Part shown: positions 55,666-64,000 of the stretch, piece by piece
How the letters are laid out: every line of letters starts with the position of its first letter
How positions within the stretch are numbered: position 1 is the first letter of the stretch
From: CAIVVT01 sp963757265
Lineage (GTDB): Bacteria; Acidobacteriota; Terriglobia; Bryobacterales; Bryobacteraceae
Direction: 5' to 3'
NCBI GenBank assembly: GCA_963757265.1
Contig: CAVWRA010000011.1
Coordinates: 434,001 to 498,000, forward strand
DNA: 64,000 nucleotides
Position numbers and translations under genes: made by a program
Notes under the pieces: generated by a model
The model's database searches: none
The model's input: the letters and a program-made list of their open reading frames with translations, nothing else
Told to the model about the DNA's origin: nothing

Positions 55666-56575
55666 CCCCGTTCCGGGGCTGACTGGAGTCGGCCCGGGTC
55701 CCATGGCTTACGCCATGGGCTATCTTCTTTCGGCCTACGGGCTCGCGATTTCGCATGACTTGCGCCCCGTTCCGGGGCTGACTGGAGTCGGCCCGGGTCC
55801 CATGGCTTACGCCATGGGCTATCTTCTTTCGGCCTACGGGCTCGCGATTTCGCATGACTTGCGCCCCGTTCCGGGGCTGACTGGAGTCGGCCCGGGTCCC
55901 ATGGCTTACGCCATGGGCTATCTTCTTTCGCCCTACGGGCTCGCGATTTCGCATGACTTGCGCCCCGTTCCGGGGCTGACTGGAGTCGGCCCGGGTCCCA
56001 TGGCTTACGCCATGGGCTATCTTCTTTCGCCCTACGGGCTCGCGATTTCGCATGACTTGCGCCCCGTTCCGGGGCTGACTGGAGTCGGCCCGGGTCCCAT
56101 GGCTTACGCCATGGGCTATCTTCTTTCGCCTACGGGCTCGCGATTTCGCATGACTTGCGCCCCGTTCCGGGGCTGAATGGATTCGGCGCGGGTCCCATGG
56201 CTTACGCCATGGGCTATCTTCTTTCGCCCTGCGGGCTCGCGATTTCGCATGACTTGCGCCTCGTTCCGGGGCTGCACCGCGGCTCTGCCCGGGTCCCAAC
56301 GGCTTGCGCCATGGGCTATCTTCTTTCGCCCTACGGGCTCGCGATTTCGCATGACTTGCGCCCCGTTCCGGGGCTGAATGGATTCGGCGCGGGTCCCATG
56401 GCTTACGCCATGGGCTATCTTCTTTCGCCCTGCGGGCTCGCGATTTCGCATGACGTGGGCTGCTTTCCGGGGCTGCTCCGCGGCTCTACCCGTTCCCCAA
56501 CGGCTTGCGCCGTGGGCTATTCTCATTCGCCCTCCGGGCTAACACTTTTTCTCCCGCAATTGCCTGGACTCCGGG
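55666..56575 (+). repeat. Tandem array of about eight 99-bp hairpin-rich units
   Basis: Units begin with CCCCGTTCCGGGG at 55666, 55765, 55864, 55963, 56062, 56160, 56259 (CCTCG) and 56361; a decayed unit follows near 56463. The first five are near-identical. Each unit has the hairpins CCCCG-ttc-CGGGG and CCCATGGC-ttac-GCCATGGG, and a conserved CTCGCGATTTCGCATGAC. Since 99 is a multiple of three, long repetitive frames stay open on both strands; I do not regard these as genes. Between 55359 and 55665 is related G+C-rich repeat debris with no gene. Confidence 0.8.
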
Positions 56576-56636
56576 CTAACACGCCGCCGGTTCCGGACGG
56601 TAGACGCGGTTTCCGGAAACTGTTTCCGATGAGCTG

Positions 56637-57815
56637 CTACACCAGCGCCTGCGCGAAGTCGGCGATGATGTCGTCGAGATCCTCGATGCCCACTGAGATG
56701 CGCAGCAGGGACTCCGTGACGCCCATCTCGGATTTCATTGGCTGAGGCACCTCGCGATGCGAGGAGATCCAGGGGTAGAGCACCATGGTGTGGACGTCGC
56801 CGAGCGAAGACGCGTTGACCGCCAGCTTCAGCCGTCTCACCAGCGCGAAGATCTCCGGCTTGCCGGCGCCCGAGAGTTCGAAACTCACCATCGCGCCGTA
56901 CAGCCCAGCAGGCAGCAGACGCTCGATTACGCGTGCGTCGGGATGCGCCGGGTCGTCGCAGTAGTAGACCTTGGAAACCGCCGGATGGCGGCGCAGCCAG
57001 GCGGCGAAGGCTTGCGCGTTGGCGCAGTGGCGCTCCATGCGCAGCGGGAATGTTTTTGCGCCGCGCATGGCGAGGTAGCTCTCGAAGGGGCCGAGCACGG
57101 GGCCGTAGATGCGCGACATGCGGCGCATCGTTTCGTAGTGCTCCTCGTCGCTCACCACCAGCCCGCCGAGCACGTCGCCGTGACCCGAAAGGAACTTGGT
57201 CAGGCTGTGGATGGACATATGCGCGCCGTGGTCCAGCGGGCGGATGAGCAGCGGCGTGGCGAAGGTGTTATCCACGAGCAGTGCCGCGTTGACGCGGCGG
57301 CAGCGCGTCGCGAGGGCGTCGATGTCGGCGACGCGCAGCACGGGATTGGAGATGGACTCAACCACGACTGCGCCCGGCGCTTCTTCCGCGATCGCCGCGT
57401 CCAGCGCCGCCAAGTCGTTCGTATCGACATAGCGCACGCGCAGACCGAAGGGCTCCATGACGTTGCTGAGCAGCTTGATGGTGGCGCCGTAGATGTCGCG
57501 GGCGCAGATGACGCTTTTCGGACGGTTCAGCAGGACCGAGGTCAGCGCGATCTGCAACGCCGACATGCCCGAGGCTGTGGCGAGCGAGCCGAAACCGTTT
57601 TCGAACGCGGTCATCTGCTCTTCCAGGGCGACGTTGGTGGGGTTCATGTAGCGCTGGTAGGCGTAGCCGCGCTCGTCGCCGCCGAAGATGCGGTCCTGCT
57701 CCTCGAGGCCGTCGGTGACGAAGCTGGCGGCCGTGTAGATGGGCGTCGAAACGCCGATTTGCGGCGGAGCCGGCTTGCGGTCGCCGGCATGAATGGCTTG
57801 GGTATGAATCTTCAC
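56637..57815 (-). CDS. Cystathionine gamma-synthase/lyase-family PLP enzyme
   Basis: A 392-residue trans-sulfuration enzyme. QAIHAGDRKP, PIYTAASF, YAYQRYMNPTNVALEEQM, SGMSALQIAL, LLVDNTFATPLL and the PLP Lys in SIHSLTKFLSGHGDVLGG are clear; GVTESLLRISVGIED ends the protein. The family includes cystathionine gamma-synthase, gamma-lyase and methionine gamma-lyase, which cannot be told apart with certainty here. Downstream of cysS on the same strand, which suggests a cysteine/methionine link. Its 3' end is duplicated at 55262-55358. Confidence 0.9.
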   Translation of the reverse strand: MKIHTQAIHAGDRKPAPPQIGVSTPIYTAASFVTDGLEEQDRIFGGDERGYAYQRYMNPTNVALEEQMTAFENGFGSLATASGMSALQIALTSVLLNRPKSVICARDIYGATIKLLSNVMEPFGLRVRYVDTNDLAALDAAIAEEAPGAVVVESISNPVLRVADIDALATRCRRVNAALLVDNTFATPLLIRPLDHGAHMSIHSLTKFLSGHGDVLGGLVVSDEEHYETMRRMSRIYGPVLGPFESYLAMRGAKTFPLRMERHCANAQAFAAWLRRHPAVSKVYYCDDPAHPDARVIERLLPAGLYGAMVSFELSGAGKPEIFALVRRLKLAVNASSLGDVHTMVLYPWISSHREVPQPMKSEMGVTESLLRISVGIEDLDDIIADFAQALV

Positions 57816-57845
57816 TGCGTCTCTCCGGGGGATATTTGACGGACG

Positions 57846-59246
57846 CTACTTGCGCTTCCAGCGGGTGAGGTCGCGCGTGTCTTCCAGAATGATGCCCTGT
57901 TCGAGCAGCTCGTTGCGAATGGAATCGGCGAGGGCGAAATTGCGGGCCTTCTTGGCGCGGTTGCGTTCGGCGACGCGCTCGTCGATCTGCGCATCGCTGA
58001 GGCCGCCGGGCGCGGCGGTGGGTTCGAGAACCGCGAAAATCGCGTCGAAGCGGTGTAGCACGTCGAGGGCCGCGTCGCGGTTGGAGGCGCGGAATTGGCC
58101 CGCGTCCATGGCCGTGTTGGCGTCGCGGACGAATTCGAAGACCGCGGCCAACGCATCAGCCGTGTTGAGGTCGTCGTCGAGGCCTGCATCGAAAGCAGCT
58201 ATGGCCCGGAACGTGCGCTCGTCCAAGGCTGGATTCCGGCCTTCGCCAAATCTTTCGTTGCGCAGACGCCACTCGAAGCTGCGGAGGCGCTCGATGGCGG
58301 CTCGCGCTGCGTCGAGGCCCTCGAAGGTGAAGTTCAATTGCTTGCGATAGGGCGTCGCGGTGAGCAGAAAGCGGACCGCCTCGGGCGAGTAGCCACGGTC
58401 GAGGATGTCGCGCAGGGTGTAGAAATTGCCGAGCGACTTCGCCATTTTTTTGCCTTCGACCATGAGGTGTTCGGCGTGCAGCCAGAAGCGCACGAACGGC
58501 TTGCCGGTGAGCGACTCCGACTGTGCGATCTCGTTTTCGTGATGCGGAAAGATCAGGTCGACGCCGCCGGAGTGAATGTCCAGCGTGTCGCCGAGGTATT
58601 TCATGGCCATCACGGAGCACTCGATGTGCCAGCCCGGGCGGCCCTCGCCCATGGGGGCTTCCCAGGCCGGCTCGCCGGGTTTGCGGCCCTTCCACAGGAC
58701 AAAGTCGCGGGCATCGTCCTTGTCGTATTCGTCAACCTCGACACGTGCGCCGGCGACGTTGCCGCCGAAGTTGGTGTGGCTGAGTTTGCCGTACTGGGGA
58801 AAGGTTGCGATACGGAAGTAGGTGGAGCCTTCGGTCGAGTAGGTGTGGCCGGTGGCGGCCAGTTTTGAAATCGCCGCGACCATGTCGGGGATGTGCGCGG
58901 TGGCGTAGACCAGGCGTTCGGGCGTTTCGATGCGCAGCGCCGCCGCGTCCTGAAAAAAGGCGTCGCTGTAAGGCCGCGTGTACTCCTGGATGGAGACGCC
59001 GCGCTCGATGGCGCTGCGGATGATTTTGTCCTCCACGTCGGTGACGTTCATGACGTGGTCCAGCGCGTAACCGCGCGCGCGGAGCGTGCGGCGCAGGATG
59101 TCCTGGAAGGCGAAGGTGCGGAAATTGCCGATGTGAACGAAGGAGTAAACGGTGGGGCCGCAGGTGTACATGCGGACCGTCTTGCCGTCGGCGGGAACGA
59201 ACTCCTCGAGCCGCTGCGTGAGCGTGTTGTGGAAGCGCAATGCCAT
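57846..59246 (-). CDS. cysS: Cysteinyl-tRNA synthetase
   Basis: Class I synthetase, 466 residues. The zinc Cys lies in RMYTCGPTVYSFVHIGNFR, which also holds the HIGH-class motif; further ligands are in WHIECSVMA and FPHHENEIAQSE. The KMSKS loop is KKMAKSLGNF. ATG 59246 (MALRFHNTLTQRLEEF) matches the family start; a frame open to 59375 adds unrelated residues. Divergent from tgt. Confidence 0.97.
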   Translation of the reverse strand: MALRFHNTLTQRLEEFVPADGKTVRMYTCGPTVYSFVHIGNFRTFAFQDILRRTLRARGYALDHVMNVTDVEDKIIRSAIERGVSIQEYTRPYSDAFFQDAAALRIETPERLVYATAHIPDMVAAISKLAATGHTYSTEGSTYFRIATFPQYGKLSHTNFGGNVAGARVEVDEYDKDDARDFVLWKGRKPGEPAWEAPMGEGRPGWHIECSVMAMKYLGDTLDIHSGGVDLIFPHHENEIAQSESLTGKPFVRFWLHAEHLMVEGKKMAKSLGNFYTLRDILDRGYSPEAVRFLLTATPYRKQLNFTFEGLDAARAAIERLRSFEWRLRNERFGEGRNPALDERTFRAIAAFDAGLDDDLNTADALAAVFEFVRDANTAMDAGQFRASNRDAALDVLHRFDAIFAVLEPTAAPGGLSDAQIDERVAERNRAKKARNFALADSIRNELLEQGIILEDTRDLTRWKRK

Positions 59247-59284
59247 GATCCGAGAGAGAACCGTTAAACTAAGCAGTTTACACT

Positions 59285-60422
59285 TTGCGCTCCGTCGAGT
59301 TCGAATTACAGGCCGTTTGCCCAGTGACCGGGGCCCGCGCCGGCGTGCTGAAGACCGTGCACGGCGACGTTCCAACCCCCGTATTCATGCCGGTGGGAAC
59401 GCAGGCGACGGTCAAGGCCGTGGCGCAGCGCGACCTGATGGATGAACTGGACGCGCGGATGATCCTGGCCAACACGTACCACCTGTTTCTGCGTCCGGGC
59501 CACGAGGTGATCGAGCGGCTGGGCGGGCTGCATGGATTCATGAGCTGGCCGCGCGCGATCCTAACCGACTCGGGCGGCTTCCAGGTGTGGAGCCTGAGCC
59601 AGTTGCGAAAAGTGAAAGAAGAAGGCGTCCAATTCCAATCGCACCTGGACGGCGATCGCCATCTGTTCACCCCCGAGTCGGTGGTGGACGTGCAACTGGC
59701 GTTCAACAGCGACATCCTGATGATGCTCGATGAGTGCACCGAATACCCGGCGACGCGGGAACAGGCGCGCCAGTCGATGGAACTGACGCTTGGGTGGGCC
59801 CGGCGCGGCTACGCGCATTACCTGGAGCGGATGCAAATCGCGGCCGCCGGGCAATGCCCTGTTTCCGATCGTGCAAGGCTCGATGTTTGCCGACCTGCGG
59901 CAGGAGTGCGCGCGCGAGCTGGCCGGGCTGGACGCGGACGGCTACGCCATCGGCGGCCTGAGCGTGGGCGAGCCGCGCCTGCTGAGCCTGGAGATGACCG
60001 AGGCCACCGCGCCGCTGCTGCCGGCGGACCGCCCGCGCTACATGATGGGCGTCGGAACGCCCGAGGAACTGCCCGAATACGTGGCCCGCGGCGTGGACAT
60101 GATGGATTGCGTGATGCCCTCGCGCAACGCGCGCAACGGGTGCCTGTTCACGAGCCGCGGCAAGCTGCTGATCAAGCAGGCGCGGTTCCGCGACGATGCC
60201 CGTCCGGTGGATGAGAGCTGCGGCTGCTCCACCTGCCGCACCTACTCGCGGGCCTATCTGCGGCACCTTTACACGAGCGGGGAGATCCTATTCAGCACCC
60301 TGGCGACGGTGCACAACCTGTGGCATTACCTTGACATCATGCGCCGGATGCGACAGGCTATTCTATTTGGGACTTTCCCCGAGTTCCTGAAGACGGCGCG
60401 CTCGCTACCGGCTGAGGCCTGA
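59285..60422 (+). CDS. tgt: tRNA-guanine transglycosylase, one frame change
   Basis: Exchanges G34 for preQ1 in queuosine tRNAs. Starts at TTG 59285 (RSVEFELQAVCPVTGARAG). TDSGGFQVWSLS carries the active-site region, GGLSVGEPRLL and the zinc site CGCSTC follow. About 378 residues. The frame changes near 59852, in GCC GGG [C]AAT GCC; removing the extra C restores NALFPIVQGS. The frame is intact elsewhere, so a sequence error is likely. Followed by yajC-secD-secF, a conserved order. Confidence 0.93.
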
Positions 60423-60433
60423 GACTTCTGAAT

Positions 60434-60507
60434 GGGCTTTCCGAATCCCCCACAAGAGGCTGCAGGGTAGATGCGGGCGTAATCCGGCGGATCGGCTCGG
60501 GAAGCCC
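60434..60507 (+). promoter_or_regulatory. Long-range stem in the tgt-yajC intergenic leader
   Basis: GGGCTTTCCGA (60434-60444) pairs with TCGGGAAGCCC (60497-60507) over 11 bp with one G-U pair, enclosing a 52-nt G+C-rich loop that has its own small hairpin (ATCC-ggc-GGAT). The stem ends 10 bp before yajC ATG, which has no clear Shine-Dalgarno. A cis-regulatory RNA or a processing site are possibilities; no known riboswitch class is recognised. Confidence 0.5.
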
Positions 60508-60517
60508 GATTTAAGCT

Positions 60518-60829
60518 ATGAGCCTCATCCTTTTGCAAGCCACTGCAGCGTCCAACCCGCTGCTCCAATTCGGTCCGATCCTGCTGATCTTCGCGATCTT
60601 TTACTTCCTGCTGTTCATGCCGATGCAGCGGCAGAAGAAGAAGCAGCAGCAGATGCTGGCCGGGCTCAAGACGGGCGACATCGTGCTCACTAACGGTGGC
60701 ATCATGGGAACGATCGTGGTGATCAACGACGATGACACGATCGTGGTGCGGGTCAAGCCCGACGGGGTAAAGCTGCAGATGGCGCGGGGCTCGGTGGCCA
60801 GCATGGTGAACCCCGAGGCCAAGTCCTGA
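60518..60829 (+). CDS. yajC: Preprotein translocase subunit YajC
   Basis: A 103-residue small membrane protein that binds SecDF and SecYEG. One transmembrane helix at about residues 17-36 (FGPILLIFAIFYFLLFMPMQ), then RQKKKQQQMLAGLKTGDIVL and NGGIMGTIVVI, the family core. It heads yajC-secD-secF after tgt. Confidence 0.95.
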   Translation: MSLILLQATAASNPLLQFGPILLIFAIFYFLLFMPMQRQKKKQQQMLAGLKTGDIVLTNGGIMGTIVVINDDDTIVVRVKPDGVKLQMARGSVASMVNPEAKS

Positions 60830-60918
60830 TCCGGGCTGGCGGCGAGCGAAGAACCGGCGTCGGAGCAGGAATCAGAAACAGGAACTCGAGAAGCGGAATT
60901 CAGGAATAAGGACTCGCG

Positions 60919-62547
60919 ATGTCCAAAGTGCCCAAGTGGAAAGCGATATTGATTGTGGCCGTGATTGTGCTATGCGTGTACGCCACGATCGGGATTCCAA
61001 AGTCCAGGGCGGAGCTGGTGGCCAATTGGAACCAGAACCTGCGGCTGGGCCTGGACCTGAGGGGCGGCACGCTGCTGGTGCTGGAAATCAAGCTGCAGGA
61101 CGCGTTCAAGTCCGAGGCCACGACGACCATCGATCGCCTCAAGGAGTCGATGGGGAAGAATGGCATCGGCGGGGACGCGATGCTGGGCTTTGAACCACAG
61201 ACTCTGCAGGACGCCGACAAGGTCGAAATCCTGGTGAAGGGCGTGCCGGTTGACAAGACGCAGGCCTTTCGCAGCCTGGTTGCCGAGGACTACGCCTCGT
61301 GGGTGCTGACGCCGACCAGCTCCTCGGATTACCGCCTGACGATGAAGCCCACCGAGGCGCTGGGGCTGAAGAAGGAGACCATGACGCGGACCATGAGCAC
61401 CATGGAAAACCGCATCAACGGCATGGGCCTGTCGGAGTCCAGCGTGCAGGAGCGGCAGGGCGTCGGCAACGAGGCCGAGGTGCTGGTCTCGCTGCCCGGC
61501 CTGGACGATCCCGACCGCGTGAAGTCGATTCTATCGACGGCGGCGTTGCTGGAACTTTACGAGGTCAAGGGCGGACCGTACCGCAGCCAGCAGGAGCTGC
61601 TGGCGGCCAACAACGGGGTGCTCCCGCTGGGCACCAAGATGATGCCGACGATGAAGCGCGCCGCCGAGCAGGAGGCGGGCTGGTACCTGGTGAGCCGCGT
61701 GCCGGTGATTACGGGCCGCGACCTGCGCGACGCCCGTCAGCAGCAGGACCAATTCGGCAAGTGGGAGACGCACTTCGTCATCGCCCAGGATGCCAAGAAC
61801 CGTTTCGGCCGCTTTACTGAAGCCAATATCGGCCAGCGGCTGGCGATCGCGCTGGACGGCCAGATCAAGAGCGCGCCGGTGATCAACGCGCGCATCGAGG
61901 ACCAGGGTGTCATCGAGGGCCTGTCGGGCCAGCAGGAGGCCGAGGACCTGGCGCTGGTGCTGAAAGCGGGCTCGCTGCCGGCGGGCATCCGCCAGTTGCA
62001 GGAGACCACGGTCGGCCCGTCGCTGGGCGCCGACTCGATCCGCTCGGGCGTCATGTCGGGGCTGGTGGGCCTGATTGTGGTGATCTTCCTGATGCTGCTG
62101 TACTATGCGCGCAGCGGGATCAACGCCACCGTAGCGCTGGTGATGAACGCCATCATCCTGCTGGGCGTGCTGGCCAGCTTCAAGGCCGTGCTGACGCTGC
62201 CGGGCATCGCCGGCATCATCCTGCTGATCGGCATGGCGGTGGATTCGAACGTGCTGATCTTCGAGCGCATCCGCGAAGAAGTGCGGGCGGGCAAGGCGCT
62301 GTTCGCGGCCGTGGACGCCGGATTCAACAAGGCCTTCCTGACGATCATCGACACGCACGTGACGACGATTGTCAGCTGCGCCTTCCTGTTTATGTTCGGG
62401 ACGCCGGCGGTGCGCGGCTTCGCCGTGACGCTGGTGATCGGCCTGGTGGCCAACGTATTTACCTCGGTGTTCGTCTCGCGCTACCTGTTCGACATCGAGT
62501 ACAGCGGCTCGGCGCGGCCCACATTGAGCATTGGAATGAGAGTGTGA
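60919..62547 (+). CDS. secD: Protein translocase subunit SecD
   Basis: Uses proton flow to help finish protein export. 542 residues. One N-terminal helix, LGLDLRGGTLLVLE (the D1 LDLRGG motif), a large periplasmic head, then five helices from about residue 375 (VMSGLVGLIVVIFLMLLYYA; NVLIFERIREEVRAGK). The protein is separate from SecF, as in most bacteria. Confidence 0.97.
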   Translation: MSKVPKWKAILIVAVIVLCVYATIGIPKSRAELVANWNQNLRLGLDLRGGTLLVLEIKLQDAFKSEATTTIDRLKESMGKNGIGGDAMLGFEPQTLQDADKVEILVKGVPVDKTQAFRSLVAEDYASWVLTPTSSSDYRLTMKPTEALGLKKETMTRTMSTMENRINGMGLSESSVQERQGVGNEAEVLVSLPGLDDPDRVKSILSTAALLELYEVKGGPYRSQQELLAANNGVLPLGTKMMPTMKRAAEQEAGWYLVSRVPVITGRDLRDARQQQDQFGKWETHFVIAQDAKNRFGRFTEANIGQRLAIALDGQIKSAPVINARIEDQGVIEGLSGQQEAEDLALVLKAGSLPAGIRQLQETTVGPSLGADSIRSGVMSGLVGLIVVIFLMLLYYARSGINATVALVMNAIILLGVLASFKAVLTLPGIAGIILLIGMAVDSNVLIFERIREEVRAGKALFAAVDAGFNKAFLTIIDTHVTTIVSCAFLFMFGTPAVRGFAVTLVIGLVANVFTSVFVSRYLFDIEYSGSARPTLSIGMRV

Positions 62548-62639
62548 TAGGGTACGGGCGTCCGACCGGCGGGGCCCCGGAATGAAGCGATAGCGCGGAA
62601 AGCGGCCACTCGCGCCGCGGCCCGGCAAGGTTGCAGTGC

Positions 62640-63803
62640 ATGGAACTGTTTCGACAAACAAATATCGATTTTCTCGGCAAGAAGTGGATCTTCATCAGCC
62701 TCTCGCTGGCCCTGACGGCGGCCGGTTTCGCCAGTTGGATCATCAAGGGCGGGTTGAAGTGGGGCATCGACTTCACCGGCGGCGCCGACGTGACGGTGCA
62801 GTTCGCCATGAAGCCGCCGATCGACAAGATCCGCTCGGCGGTCTCGGCCCGCATCCCGGGTGAGATCTCGGTGCAGGAGATCACCGGACACAACGCGGTC
62901 GTGATCGGCACCGGGTTGAAGAGCGATGAGGAGCTGCTGACGGTGCGCCGCGAGATCGGCGAGACGCTGGCGGCGACCTTCGCCGAGCACTCCGGCAAGC
63001 TGGACTTCAACAACTCCGGCGCGCAGACGATCTTCGAACGGCTGCGCGATCCGTTCCCCGCGGCGGGCATTTCGATGTCCGATCAGGAACTGCAGGATCT
63101 GATCAAGGCCATGACGACGCTGCGCGATACGCCGCCGCATTCGGGCGTGCTCAGCGGCCTCAACGAGCTCACGGGCGTGCCGGGCTTGACGCCGGCGATG
63201 ATCAAGGTGATCGGCAACGAGTGTTCTTTCTCCCCGTACGCCATCACGGCCGTGGAGAGCATCGGGCCGAAGGTCGGCGCCGAGCTGCGCAACAAGGCGC
63301 TGTATGCGACGCTGTACGCCCTGGGCGGAATGCTGGTTTACATCTGGTTCCGGTTCGATCTGGTCTACGGCGCAGGCGCGGTGGTGGCGACGTTCCATGA
63401 CGTGATCATCACGCTGGGGCTGTTTTCGCTGTTCAACAAGGAGATTACGCTGAACGTGGTGGCCGCGCTGCTGACTTTGGTAGGCTACTCGATGAACGAT
63501 ACCATCGTGGTCTTCGATCGAATCCGGGAGACTGTGAAGCAGGGCCGGCGCGGCTCCTTCGAGGCGATCGTGAATGAGAGCGTGAACCGCACCCTGAGCC
63601 GCACCGTGCTGACCTCCGGACTGACTTTTATATCGGCCATCGCGCTGCTCCTGTTCGGGGGGCCGGTGTTGCACGGCTTCTCATTCGCGCTGGTTTGCGG
63701 CATTATCGTGGGGACTTATTCCTCGATTTTCGTGGCCAGCCCGATATTGATCTTCTGGCGCAATTTCGCCGAGAAGCGGGCCAAGGCCCGGCCGGCGGCT
63801 TGA
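62640..63803 (+). CDS. secF: Protein translocase subunit SecF
   Basis: Partner of SecD, 387 residues. Starts at ATG 62640 (MELFRQTNIDFLGKKWIF); TTG 62631 is unlikely. First helix at about 19-40, KWGIDFTGGADVTVQF motif, periplasmic domain longer than in E. coli, then five helices with GYSMNDTIVVFDRIRE and NESVNRTLSRTVLTS, the classical SecF signature. Confidence 0.97.
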   Translation: MELFRQTNIDFLGKKWIFISLSLALTAAGFASWIIKGGLKWGIDFTGGADVTVQFAMKPPIDKIRSAVSARIPGEISVQEITGHNAVVIGTGLKSDEELLTVRREIGETLAATFAEHSGKLDFNNSGAQTIFERLRDPFPAAGISMSDQELQDLIKAMTTLRDTPPHSGVLSGLNELTGVPGLTPAMIKVIGNECSFSPYAITAVESIGPKVGAELRNKALYATLYALGGMLVYIWFRFDLVYGAGAVVATFHDVIITLGLFSLFNKEITLNVVAALLTLVGYSMNDTIVVFDRIRETVKQGRRGSFEAIVNESVNRTLSRTVLTSGLTFISAIALLLFGGPVLHGFSFALVCGIIVGTYSSIFVASPILIFWRNFAEKRAKARPAA

Positions 63804-64000
63804 CGGGAGTGGCCAGTTTGGCTCGAATGTAGTATGCTGCTGGCGGAAGTTGAAATCAACGCGGGCTGGGGCGCAGGGGCGCGGGCGCGTGTTTGGGTGT
63901 TGGATGGTGAGGTGGACTTCCGTGATTTAGTCCGCAAATCGAGCCGCGTGGCCCGCGCCGCGGGAACCGGACTCGCAGGGTGGTGTCTAAAGAGTTAGAG
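63804..64000 (+). other. Right edge, only a doubtful small ORF
   Basis: After secF a 54-codon frame runs from ATG 63834 to TAG 63998, with no clear ribosome binding site and biased residues (Ala, Arg, Gly). I do not regard it as proven; it may be intergenic, and the next gene lies beyond the window. Confidence 0.3.

Noticed and set aside
55475..56299. Repeat-protein ORFs on both strands of the 99-bp array
   Set aside because: Both arise because the unit length is a multiple of three. There is no ribosome binding site or sensible start, and palindromic DNA explains the conservation better.
55666..56575. CRISPR array
   Set aside because: The whole 99-bp unit is repeated; there are no unique spacers of uniform length and no cas genes.

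Overview
The window is high-GC bacterial DNA (roughly two thirds G+C by eye) from one chromosome. Gene content points to an Acidobacteriota member, most like the Bryobacterales/Solibacter group. This is inferred from secreted GH106 and GH42-like glycosidases, Tat-signal sugar isomerase and Gfo/Idh proteins, a PEP-CTERM protein, an S46 peptidase, paired M16 peptidases, a bacterial G1 (eqolisin) peptidase and hairpin-rich dispersed repeats. No rRNA, tRNA or CRISPR array was seen.

Layout. 1-8 kb: a dispersed repeat, a coiled-coil membrane protein, thymidine kinase, an FkbM methyltransferase, a conserved hypothetical-coaX-birA operon and two envelope proteins. 8-17 kb: nadC, valS, a solitary HigA-type regulator, an outer-membrane barrel, bacterioferritin, an M24 peptidase and an eqolisin. 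17-26 kb: an M16 peptidase pair, a frameshifted PEP-CTERM protein, a radical SAM gene with an in-frame stop, and small proteins. 26-37 kb: repeats, a secreted protein, an S46 peptidase gene with about twelve frame changes, a miniature inverted-repeat element, and a divergent GH42-like/GH106 pair. 37-47 kb: a HigB/HigA-type toxin-antitoxin pair, an ACT protein, kdsC, tilS, ftsH, a HAD phosphatase, two Tat-type sugar-metabolism proteins and hicBA. 47-54 kb, minus strand: the histidine operon hisI-G-D-C-HAD-B-H-F-A. 54-57 kb: an accessory gene and a tandem array of 99-bp units beside a duplicated 3' end of the trans-sulfuration gene. 57-64 kb: the trans-sulfuration gene, cysS, tgt, yajC, secD and secF.

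The best discovery is upstream of the his operon. A 22-codon leader ORF has five consecutive histidine codons. It is followed by three mutually exclusive RNA pairings ending in an intrinsic terminator just before hisI, which is the full architecture of a his attenuator.

Second is a concentration of single-base frame changes, nearly all extra bases. They fall in the S46 gene (11 of 12 events), hisG (3), tgt (1) and the PEP-CTERM gene (1), and several share a G[C]AA context. Large neighbours such as valS, ftsH, the GH106 gene and secD are intact. Local sequence error is the simplest reading for the core genes; decay is possible for the S46 gene. Also notable are a 180-184 bp MITE-like element, palindromic operators at the higA-like gene and the glycosidase divergon, a promoter-flanking inverted repeat at the eqolisin gene, and a structured yajC leader.
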